From contig QYRS01000004.1 of assembly GCA_006503535.1 (NCBI GenBank), forward strand, positions 124,001-188,000: 64,000 nucleotides of DNA, read 5' to 3'. This document shows positions 34,013 to 43,747 of this stretch, piece after piece (position 1 is the first letter of the stretch; each line of letters begins with the position of its first letter). The notes under the pieces are model-generated. The model worked only from the letters and a program-made list of their open reading frames with translations, ran no database searches and had not been told where the DNA came from. The translations under genes were made by a program, and so were the position numbers. This DNA is from Arthrinium phaeospermum (Eukaryota; Ascomycota; Sordariomycetes; Amphisphaeriales; Apiosporaceae).

Positions 34013-35274
34013 GGTGGCAGTATCCTAAGCGAAAGCTGTGTATGCCGGGAGGGAGGGATTTGGGGTTAGAGAATACAGAGTTAGGAAAGAATCTGAAGCG
34101 ATCACTGCATCTGGACGTCTTCTTATACTGATAGAGACCGAGCTGGTGACCACACGCCAACCTAAACGCCGGCCTAGCCCGAATGGAGCAACAGTTTCGC
34201 GCTCAAGACACCAAGACTCGAAGCCGAGCCATCCAAGAGAATCGGCTGGGTGCGGCACCGGGGGCTGTCCTTCACTGTCGGGTCCAGTCGGGTTCCTTCG
34301 CCGGCGTGGTTACGAACCAGGTTTTTGTTGTCCCCATGACTTTTGTCAGTCGTGCTTGGGTCTCGATTGACGGAAAATCCAGCGACTGTTGGCAGTTATC
34401 CGCTGGCCGCGCCCCTGGCATATGTCGGCTGCCCCACAAACGTGTCCACCCTCCCGGAGCCGCCATGGTCCGTGTTGCCTAAAACAGACATGTCACCTCA
34501 CCCAGTGGCTGCCCCAGTTGTACCGAGTTCGGCCGTATCTCGTCGTGCCAGTCTGCTTCTCGACTTGCACTGAGGGTAAACGTTTATCCCATTGGATAAA
34601 CGTTTACTCTTGTATCATCAATGTGTGCAGTTCAGCGATGAGATGGATTTCTTGGCGCTCATTGGATTGCATTGGGCTGAGGGGTGTGATGATAAGTGAA
34701 GTCACATCCCGTGTTGTGGGGCGCTTGCCGTATTAGGGTCTGCACGGTGGAAAAGCGCCGAAAGCATCCCTGAACTTCAACGTCCCAGTTGCTTGGTAGC
34801 GACGGATTGGAAGGAATTTAGGATTGGCGTCGAAACAAACTCTTGGCCCAAGCTCCTGAAGCCGATGCGAGCGCCAACCTCGACCGGACGAACGTGCTCG
34901 CGGTGATAGGTCGAGATGATAGGTCGAGATCAAATAACGTCGGAAACCACCGTGCGGCGAGCCGTTGCGGGTGGTTATGCAATGAGAATCCTTGAAACAT
35001 GCAACTAAACCTTCTTTGGAAACAGACACAGAACTTCTTGATCGTCATCTAATTCTTCCAAAGCGTCTCGTCAAGCAATCCCGCTGAGCTTGCAAGCCCC
35101 GGGGCTGGGATTTGCTCAAACAGCGCCAGGGGCGCTAACTAGACCCAAAGGTTTAGAGGGGTAACATAATGCCATCCGTGACTAGTGGATATGGATCTCA
35201 TTCACGGATGCATAAAGTCGTATATATTTCTATCATCTTTAATCTGAAAGTTGATTTCATCCATCAGCTGTCAC
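34013..35274. other. intergenic with perfect inverted repeat
   Basis: 1.26 kb between two minus-strand genes. It holds the AA9 promoter and the 3' flank of the HET gene. A 14-bp perfect inverted repeat lies at 34576-34607. No coding frame with recognisable content. Confidence 0.5.
34576..34607. repeat. 14-bp perfect inverted repeat, 4-nt loop
   Basis: GTAAACGTTTATCC at 34576-34589 pairs with its exact complement at 34594-34607 across CATT. Each arm also contains the palindrome AAACGTTT. It lies about 565 bp upstream of the AA9 ATG. Confidence 0.9.
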
Positions 35275-37544
35275 CTAGATGATATTAATGTACTCCTTCT
35301 TCGGTAACTCCAAAATTGCCGACTTCACCCCCTGACGCGGGCCATTTGGTAACGACTTAGGGACCGGGTGGAATGCCCCTACACGTCTATATATTATGTC
35401 TGGCCCGGCCTCTACTCGTTCCAGCATAAGCCCGTTAACCAGATGCGCCCCATACATGTCACCGTTCGTGAAGATCACTAACCAGCATAGTGATTTTAGC
35501 CAAGATATTGACGGCACGGATCCCCTTTGCGCTTGACCTAGTCTCGGCGGCGACCACTTTTCGTTATCGGGGGCCATTTCGATGTAAGTGTAAAGGCCTC
35601 CTGGCAGCTCTGCACGCCCGATGAGGCAGGACTGAATTTCAGCGAGGAAATTAACATTTTGTAAAGCAGGCCCCTAAACCCGAAAAAAGCCGTTTTTGAG
35701 AGCCCCAAACCCGTCCTTGCCAGCAGCAGTGACGTTAATCTCGGCAACCTCGGAAAAACAGGTCAATACAGGTGGAAAGCGGTGGTACCTAAACTTGACA
35801 GGACTCGAAGAAGACGCCCATGACCAGCTTGGGGCAATATAGACTGCGTGTTCTTTTGCCTCGGCCCGCGCATCACATGACCAAACGAGGCTCGGCAAGA
35901 AGTTGGACTCCCAATGGCCAGCGATGTAACGTGACTGCAGTGAAGCTTGCAGTAAAGAGGCAAGGCCAGATAGCGACGGGAGCCTATCTGTGATCATTGT
36001 CAGACCTGCCCCCGAAGCCCTTTCACAAAGGAAGCTATAATTCTCGAGTAACGATCTGGTCTGCCCAGCATCCGAAGGAACTTGGCCGAACATTGTCTTA
36101 GTCCTGAGGAAGTCGCCCAGTTTAGGATCGTCGTACATGCCGCCATGGGATAGCTGTTGCGAGAGAAGCAGCTCATACGCTGTCGAGTCACGGCACACCC
36201 AGCATATCTGCGTCTTGAGAAAGTGCAAGGTCCTCGGGGACTGTACATTCATAAGGTAAGGTTTCTATTCGTCTTTGAAATGGTATTACTTACCAGGGCA
36301 TGTTCTTGTATGACCCAGCCACGTGAAACCAAGGGGTGTTCCGTCTCTGCATCCGCGAATGGTAGAGTATTGGCCACAAGATATTTTCGAGGCTGAAAAG
36401 GGAACTTGATTGGAAAAGAGCTCAAAGCTAGAGCGTTCCTCTTGGTGACCATTCCGGTGGATCCGTCTCCGAACCCCGTAGCTGAGAGGTTACAAACGCC
36501 ATTTGCATAGGTGTGTCCAACCTTTGGGCATTCACTATTCCAATCTGCGGCCCCAGGTGAATCTTGAATGATGCACAGACTGTCAATCCAGATGTACTCA
36601 TATTCCAGGTCCAGAGTGACGTTGAAGGCGTCCCGGAATGTTTTATTGAATGTCACATCATCGACTGGAATTCGCTGGAAGAAGTCGTTGTAATTGTCCA
36701 CCGTCAGAGTCATGAACTTCAGGGTGCCCCAGCAATGACTCAATGTAAGATATTGGAAGTCAGGTGGCAAGTTCTTACTCAAGAGCAACCTTGCCTGTAG
36801 CCCTTGCGCGGCGTCTTTCTCGACTTGTACGACCCTCCTCGGGAGACTTCTTATCTTAGAATGATCAAGGGGTCTAGCGCATGAGTCATGGTTGCTCAGG
36901 CACTCCTGGAGCCAGTTTCGAGCAAGTTTGGCTGTTTCTCGACTCCAAGTATCGGAAAGAATGGGGTTCAACGCGTGTGGAAGTCGGGAAACTAGACCTG
37001 TCGGGGTACGAGCAGTCGTCAGTAACGAAGGTACAAATCCTGGCATCGACCCCAGCAAAGACTTACCCTTAGCACTTGAGCACTGGAGGTCCAGTTTACC
37101 ATAACTTCCATCCTCGTTCACAATACAGAGAAGAAAGCATTCGGGCTCTACAGGGTAGTCAACCTGCAAGTGCACCATCGTATCTTTGGGCTGCTTCCGA
37201 ATCTTCTTCAGTTGCCGGGAGATGTGCCAACAAACACAGCAATTCTCATCCAACCATGGTCGGCATGTATAAAACACGGACTTATTATACCAAGGGGTGT
37301 GTGATGTTGGTCTTTCACTCAAGAGTTGGACGGATTTCGAATGTATATATTTGCGTAGTTGTTGATACCAGGTTCCCTGGGTGGACACCAAGGCTTTTGT
37401 GCATGGCCTGCAGAGATGGGGCTTTTGCGGAGAGTCTTCCGAAATTTTGATTTTGATGAGCATCCCAGTATGAGGGACCAAAGACGATGAAGCGGGCATT
37501 GATGAGATATGGATCGAGGTGTGCAAGCTATGAAAAAAAGGCAT
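35275..37544 (-). CDS. HET-domain protein with stop-containing short intron
   Basis: Proposed exons on the minus strand: 37544-37067, 36997-36294, 36240-35680 and 35631-35275, about 699 residues. A Cys-containing N-terminus (HLCRPC, WLDENCCVC) precedes the HET blocks YLTLSHCWG, YEYIWIDSLCIIQDS and RGWVIQEHAL. The first intron is 69 nt, in frame and stop-free (GTAAGT...GACAG). The third is proposed because a TAG at 35674-35676 interrupts an otherwise continuous frame; a 48-nt GTTTAG...TTCAG intron removes it. After it the frame continues to the typical HET C-terminus (GDMYGAHLVNGLMLERVEA, ending KKEYINII). If that weak donor is not used, the gene carries a nonsense codon. It is divergent from the gene at 37858. 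The role is inferred: incompatibility cell death. Confidence 0.8.
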
Positions 37545-37857
37545 AGGCAACGGCTCGTAGGCTCACACGAAGGTACTCTTATGAGAATTTATCGAATTTT
37601 CCCCGCACCGAAATAAGAATGCATGTGTAGTCCAACGAATGGTAGCCTGATAATCCCGAGGTCGGAGCTGATGCTGAGAAAAGAGACACAGCCACTCTTG
37701 AATCTGCCTCGGCGTACGCGGGGCTGACACGCAGGCAGACAAGCTCCAATCCAAAAGTAGCTTTCGCGACGCCATTCCCCTATTGACAACCCATCAACTG
37801 CTCACACCGCATCATTCGAGACTGTATGATAACACATAGCAGAGGAGCACAAGCCTC
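37545..37857. promoter_or_regulatory. bidirectional promoter, HET / ubiquitin-like gene
   Basis: 313 bp between divergent starts at 37544 and 37858. No distinct motif was recognised; promoter status follows from the gene orientation. Confidence 0.4.
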
Positions 37858-39953
37858 ATGGCAGCCAGTTTCAGTTTCGGCTCCTTCGGCGATATAATCA
37901 CGACCGCGCAGCTGGTATGGCGGCTGGCACGGGCGCTCAGCGACAGCCGCGGCTCGGCCCCCGAGTTCCGGGAGTTGGTGAAGGAACTAAACCTCTTCTA
38001 TGGCGCACTGAGTGACGTGCGTGACGAACGACCCCCAAGCTCTGATTAGACCCGCGAGCTAATTGCTGACTCCAATCTAACGGGCAGTTGACCGAGTTCT
38101 GGCAGTCCAGGGCACAGACGGCCGAATTGCAGCGGTTGGCTGCCGAACTCCAACACGTTACCGATGATTGCCGCCGAATGATCAAATCGTTCCTCGAACA
38201 GGGCCTCAGACGATATGGAAAGAGCTTTTTGAAGCCCAGAGACTCTCCCAAGACTATTGGCGATTGGCTGAAGCGAATAAGATGGGCCGCGTTGGAAAAA
38301 GACGACGTTACCAAGATGAGGGGTCGACTTCGTCGAAACAAGGATATTGTTGACCTGATACAGTCTGTAGCTCGAGGGTATGTATACTGTATTATTATAC
38401 CTTGGCGTCCAACAGCAAAACCACTTATACTCACATAATTGCGTCCCCACAGCCACGCCGAGGAGCAGAACAGTGTGGTAGTCACCAGGAGGCTGGCTGA
38501 GCTCGAGAAGGCGGGGAAGCTAGCGTCGGCGCGCCTGGAAGATAGTCTCGTCAACCTGGTCGGGGCGCTGAGGCAACAAGAGGCTATCTTGTTTCGGGTG
38601 ACGACAGCGTTGCTGCCATGCGGTCCGAGAGGTAGGAGCACCATTTGAACTCTATTAGTCTATCACTTACTCAAAATTTATTCCAGTCATTCCACGGCTG
38701 CACGGATGTCCAAGATAGAGCATACCACGGCTCTGCTGCCTTCCATACATGCCGGAATAAGCATGTACGCCGAGAACCACGCTTTCATTGAGGACGCATT
38801 GGGATACAAGTTTCCTGTGCCCCTACTTATCAGACCCTCGTGGGATGTATGCAATCTCAATATTCTTTCTCTTTCGTATTCAATCACGAGGCTAACTTAC
38901 ATCCTCAGACAGTGCATTCAATGATCAAAGATATGTTCAAAACAGACCAGGGATGGAGATGATTTTACAACACCACTATGTGCTGCAGGACCCCAGCACA
39001 AGAAGCGACCTACAACTCACTGTCGATTTCCACGGCGCTGTACGTCCTGGTCAGAATCTTATCATGTCCATCGTATTCCGGGGTTCCGCGCACAACAATC
39101 TTACAGGGGCCACCTCGTCTGAAAGCATCTGTCCCAAATGTGGTCTATCAGAGATGTACCAGGATCCAGCTGGGTCCGATAAAGTCTGGTGAGTGAGTTG
39201 CATGTACATTCTTATACCATCTCTGACCTGTTATCAAGTGCCAATCCTGAATGTGGCTTCTCCTACCGGGAGATCATCGATTTATCCAACGCCTCGGACG
39301 AAGGATTGAACGAGTGGCTTCGCGGAGACGATATACAACCATATGACTATAATACCACTTCTGACACTTCCTCTGCTCCAGATTTCTCTGATGCAGAGAA
39401 CTTTCGCCAGTTTCTTTCGGAACACCAAGCTACCGACGGCCCGGAAATCTTCAAGCGAGTAAGATTCCTCAGTCGCTGGGAGGACCGCCCCGATTCACGT
39501 GGGAAGTACAAAGCACATGTTCATGGTATACACATATGGGGGTTAAGCGAAGCTGGATGGATCTTTGAGATAGGGATGCAGCTCTGTGCAATGGCTCTAT
39601 TTCATATAACTCTGGCAATCCATGGCACAAGTTTTCTCGCTGAAAACCAAGTCCTCCCTGAAGGCGCAGTCACATACAGCATAAGACTTGCTGGCTTTAT
39701 GGAGGAGAGAACAATTCCAATCGTTCTCATCTGCTGTGAGAACCCAACGGCTTGCAGACGCATTGCTACAGCAATGCGTAGAATAGAAGTTGTCAAGTCG
39801 TCACGAATTAGGTTTTTGATTATACATCCTTTGGATCTATATCCCAAGGAAACGTGGGTTGAGAAGTGGGATTGTATTGAAGAGCAGAGCGAAAAGGTAA
39901 TGCGTTGGATAAGAGGAGCCGAAAAAAGGAAACAGGACCGGATACCAGTGTAA
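37858..39953 (+). pseudogene. ubiquitin-like-fold domain protein, frameshifted
   Basis: Proposed exons: 37858-38016, 38088-38377, 38453-38631, 38719-38846, 38909-39188 and 39239-39953. The N-terminus (FSFGSFGDIITTAQLVWRLA) and the block AENHAFIEDALGYKFPVPLL...SWD match a fungal family with a ubiquitin-like fold, followed by a four-Cys cluster (CPKC and CANPEC) and a C-terminal helical region. At 38939-38942 the run AAAA separates KDMFK in one frame from NRPGMEMILQHHYVLQD in the next. One extra A restores the family consensus, and exon lengths total 1751, one short of a multiple of 3. The fourth intron acceptor (38718) is the least certain. Either a one-base deletion or an assembly error. It is divergent from a HET gene; function unknown. 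Confidence 0.65.
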
Positions 39954-40268
39954 GAAAACATTTCTTTTGCCGCATTGCTCTGTCAGTATTACTCAACAAA
40001 GACCTAGTAGAAAGGAGGGAAAGAGCTCAATGGTTTTAATGTGTTCGCGGTACAATAGAGACAAAGGCTTGTTGCAGATGTTACGAAACAATGTCCTTGT
40101 GGTTTCCGTTACTTCCACATCTGGAAACTCAGTATATAAGTAAGCCGAGGTCGCAAGTCAAGAACGTTAATCTTCGTATCTCTAGGAAAGCATTCCCGTT
40201 CAACTTCGATACGACGACTGAAGCAACCAAAGCCAAAACCCGTTAGCAAGATAAGTTCCCCGATCATC
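39954..40268. other. short intergenic region
   Basis: 315 bp of AT-rich sequence containing the promoter of the next gene, with ATATAAG at 40132-40140. Nothing else seen. Confidence 0.4.
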
Positions 40269-41126
40269 ATGCATCCCATGAATCTTTGCCTCCTGGAGAC
40301 GGCCGGCATGGTCGCGGGCCTGACCATCGTCGACGCCTTCTTCCGGCCGCTCTTCATGTGCCGCGACCCCAAGATCCAGGCGCGGTACACCACGTTCTGC
40401 TTCCTCATCCTGCAGACCCTCGTCTTTACCCATTTCTCCCGCGTCAGCAACATCGCGCTCAGCGAGGGGACCTGGATCCCGCAGCTGCAACGCCCCTTCT
40501 CGGCGTGGTCGCTGCGCCTGTGGACCGCCCTCTTCCTGGTCAACGTCGCGCGCCTCGTCTTCCCCGCGGCCGTCCCCCTTTGCTTCCCCCTGCCGTCGGT
40601 CGGGCGGCTCCAGAACTCGGTGCTGGCCCTCAACAAGCCGGACGAGTTCTGGTCGTCGGAGAAGCACCCGGTCTTCGGCATCAGCGGGCGCAGCCTGCTC
40701 CGGGACCGCACGATCAAGATCGAGCGGATGACGCCCGGGCTGGAGGACGCGATTAAGGTCGAGGAGCCAGCGACGCCCGGGCGGCGGGAGGACGAGGACG
40801 AGGTCAAGACCGAGCGGTCGACGCCCGGGATGGAAGGCATCCCCGTCTGGCGGCCCGACCCGGCCTCCCAGCCCGCCGACTATGGGTACGGCGACTCCGA
40901 CGACTCCTACTCCTCCGCGTCCACGTTGGTCACCACCCCGTCGCCCGGGTCCCCCCGGCAGTCTCCGGGCTCGAGTCCTTCCCGCGGGAGAAGCCGAACC
41001 CGAGGCCGCGTCCCCACCAACTACGTAGAGATTGCGCAGAGGGTGGCGCTCGCGGAGAGGGAGGCGATGGAGAAAGCGCTGGCGGAGGCGGCGCGGGAGA
41101 CGCGGGAGAACGAGTTCTTCGTCTAG
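40269..41126 (+). CDS. hypothetical membrane protein with three phospho-SUMO-like motifs
   Basis: Intronless, 285 residues, no recognised family. The N-terminal half has three hydrophobic segments: about 8-30 (LLETAGMVAGLTIVDAFF), 40-55 (YTTFCFLILQTLVFTHF) and 84-106 (LWTALFLVNVARLVFPAAVP). The C-terminal half is charged and probably disordered. It carries three near-identical units, IKIERMTPG (149-157), IKVEEPATPG (162-171) and VKTERSTPG (179-187), each a psi-K-x-E site followed by a Thr-Pro; two have the exact spacing of phosphorylation-dependent SUMO motifs. Then follow Asp/Ser and SP/SR-rich stretches and a helical Ala/Glu C-terminus. A regulated membrane protein is inferred; no biochemical role can be assigned. 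Confidence 0.75.
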   Translation: MHPMNLCLLETAGMVAGLTIVDAFFRPLFMCRDPKIQARYTTFCFLILQTLVFTHFSRVSNIALSEGTWIPQLQRPFSAWSLRLWTALFLVNVARLVFPAAVPLCFPLPSVGRLQNSVLALNKPDEFWSSEKHPVFGISGRSLLRDRTIKIERMTPGLEDAIKVEEPATPGRREDEDEVKTERSTPGMEGIPVWRPDPASQPADYGYGDSDDSYSSASTLVTTPSPGSPRQSPGSSPSRGRSRTRGRVPTNYVEIAQRVALAEREAMEKALAEAARETRENEFFV

Positions 41127-41806
41127 TTGCCTGCGGCTGCGAGGCTATGAGGCATCCGTTTGCGTGACAAGAGCAGGTTCGTATCTACCCGGCGATCCCG
41201 GGACACGGTGAGTGCGATTAGAGAACGCCAGGTAGGCTAGGGCGGTGACAAAGGTGGGTTCACAATTGAAGTGGGTAGTTAGTTGTTGTTTGTAGTAATT
41301 GTTTATCTGTTTCGCCAAGAGGCATATTTGGAATTGTATCCTTGCCTGGGTCCCCTGTGAGTAATGTATGCCGGCTGCGATGGAGCGTGCTGCGGCTGCT
41401 ATCGTCAGCCCTAGTCCGGGAAGTAAGCATCTAAAAGTACGGAAAGTACTTGACTAACGGTGTAGGCCTTAGGTACTTGCACCGCCCTTTGTGGTGGGTC
41501 GTGCCGCATTAGGCAAACACGTACTTTTTGTAGAGCTTCTGATTGGCGGATGGGCAGGTATTTGTCATGGTGTAAGACGACGTGCAAATTAGCATCGAGA
41601 AGATCAACAACACGGATCTATCTCAATATCTGTAGCGGCAATTGACTTTTTGGAATTGCCGCCTTCTTGATTGGCTTGGTCGCGGACTATTACTGTGAGG
41701 AGCCTCGTTGCGGCTGGCCATCAGGTTCGCCTGTCCCATGCCGCCCCAATTCGTCGTCATCGCTTCGAGGTCATCTAGCTGTAAATCTTGGCATCACGGC
41801 ATTGCA

Positions 41807-41812
41807 TATAAA
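41807..41812 (+). promoter_or_regulatory. TATA box of the peroxidase gene
   Basis: TATAAA 112 bp before the ATG at 41924. The inverted repeat at 41821-41841 begins 9 bp downstream and would fall at or near the transcription start. Confidence 0.5.
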
Positions 41813-41820
41813 GTCTTCAT

Positions 41821-41841
41821 GTCTCTCAGAGACTGAGAGAC
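41821..41841 (+). repeat. 9-bp perfect inverted repeat, 3-nt loop
   Basis: GTCTCTCAG at 41821-41829 and its exact complement CTGAGAGAC at 41833-41841 flank AGA. It lies between the TATA box and the start codon of the peroxidase gene. Confidence 0.85.
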
Positions 41842-41923
41842 TGGATTATTCAGGTCACAATACGTAATTCCCTTGACTTCTACCACCAGCTCTTTCATCC
41901 ATTCCGAACCCATCATCAACACA

Positions 41924-42910
41924 ATGAAGCTCAACTTTGCCCTCGTACTGACAGCCTCTGGCTACGCGGCTGCTCTTCCCGGTATGAAAGAGCCAGCAGG
42001 GCATGAATGGCAGAGACGAGCGTCCGACAGTGAGTACCAAGCCCAATCCATGCCACGAGATCAAGATGGAGAAACTCATGCCGCATCCAACTCCCTCCCA
42101 CAGGTCGCTCCCCTTGCCCCGGCCTCAACGTCCTGGCCAACCACGGCTACCTCCCGCGCGACGGCCGCAACATCAACAAGACCATCCTGAGCAAGGCCGC
42201 GACCGAGGCCTACGGCTTCCCCGACGGCTTCAACGACTTCGCCGTCGACGTGGTGCTCAACGGCCACCTCCAGACGACGGGCACCAACGACACCTTCCAC
42301 CTGGGCGACCTGAGCCTGCCCGCGAGCCACAACGTCTGCGAGTTCGACGGCTCGCTGTCCCGGGGCGATCTCGCCATGGGCGATGCCAGCCACTTCGACA
42401 TCGGCACCTGGTATAAGACGGGCAGCCGACTCGGTCTGTACGACCTCAACTACGACCACCAGCACGTCTTCAACAGCGGCAACGGTACCAAGAACCCGGG
42501 CCCCACGGCCTATGTCAGTGTCGAGACGGCGGCGCGGGCCCAATCGGCGCACTATGCCGAGGACATGGCGGCAAACAAGGACTTTAGTGTCGGGGTCGTC
42601 AACGGGTCCGTCGGCAGCACGGCGTTTTACTTGTTTACTTTGTGGGATGATGTCACGCAGTCGGTGCCAAAGTCTTGGGTCCGATCGTTCTTCGGTAAGC
42701 ATACAAGGTTTCCTTTATTCCAGTCATGGGCATAAAGAAACACAAGTCAAAGAAAGTCGCATATGCTAACAATGTCTTCTCCAATGCTGAACAGAGGAGG
42801 AACGTATTCCCTACACTTGGGGCTTCCCGTCGCCGGGTGCACCGAAGAGGGGCGACCATATGCTGGAGCTTGTCGACCAGGTCTACGCGATCGGGACGGG
42901 AGGTCACTAA
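41924..42910 (+). CDS. secreted heme-thiolate peroxidase (peroxidase family 2)
   Basis: Exons 41924-42029, 42104-42694 and 42795-42910, giving 270 residues. A signal peptide (MKLNFALVLTASGYAAALP) is followed by RRASDSRSPCPGLNVLANHG, in which the spliced PCP supplies the heme-ligating Cys40. GYLPRDGRNI is the usual next block. The metal/acid-base motif, normally E-H-D or E-G-D followed by S-x-S-R, reads CEFDGSLSR (E115-F116-D117), so Phe replaces the His that assists acid-base catalysis in chloroperoxidase and short peroxygenases. The length matches the short-type family, and the C-terminus (ERIPYTWGFPSPGAPKRGDH) is complete. Members use H2O2 to halogenate or oxygenate substrates outside the cell. 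Activity with the E-F-D motif is uncertain. Confidence 0.9.
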
Positions 42911-43747
42911 GGGAAGAGTCGGTGGCCGGCTAATACATGTAACCCCTGCGTCAGAGAAAGGGCAGCATTGAATTGGAGTACTGGAGTGGCCCGTTTAGCA
43001 GAAATGCGTGCAGACAGTGAGGATAGCAAAGAGAGAGTTGAAGCTACTACGCAGCACAGCTGAGCTCTTAATTGCTCTTGGGGCTATTAATACAGAGGAA
43101 ACTACCACTACAGGCCTACAGTGGGGCGGTTGCAGTGTACTTAGCGCAAGAGCAGCTCGTCGCATTGTGCTAGAAATCAGTGAACATCCGCATCCGGACA
43201 GTACCCTGCAAAAGAAAATACAACATCGCAATTCGAGGGGAATTTATCTGCTTCCAAGACGTGCTAGGGAGTTTTGCAGTATACAATGGGCAACGGGGAT
43301 TGGAAATCATTTTAATTGATGTTTCGTTTCTCGAGGGTGAGGTGTACCTTGGCATTCTTTCCCAACCCCAGCTGTGTGGCACCCGACTGCTGGGGAATAA
43401 ACGTACAGTGGGTTCCGTTTCCCATTTTCAATAAGGTCAATTCTTGATGGCAGTCGGGGTTTGGCAGATAAGGATGGATAAGCTGCAGAGCTGGTAAACC
43501 CGAAGAGCTGGAGGTGGCGGGGTTGTTTTTCTGCCCCGCTGTAAAGTGAGGGCGCCGAAAAAGTTGCCATTTTGATTATCAAGCAGGTCAACATTCTGCC
43601 CAACTTTCTACCTAGATTTATGGAAGCGCCTTCCTGCGAAGTAGAAGTTGTTCATTAGTACGATCCCATACCCCTTCAACTGCCAGTTTTCCTTCCATTT
43701 GACCCCTACACCACGCCCAACATCATCCAAGCAGCGCAAGAAACATC
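42911..43747. other. intergenic, nothing recognised
   Basis: 0.84 kb between the peroxidase and the WD40 gene. Short overlapping frames on both strands have no motif. The last 100 bp, C/T- and CA-rich, are a likely leader of the WD40 gene. Confidence 0.4.

Larger units (their letters stand above)
41127..41923. other. intergenic, promoter of the peroxidase gene
   Basis: 0.8 kb; the last 120 bp hold a TATA box and an inverted repeat noted separately. No coding frame supported. Confidence 0.45.
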
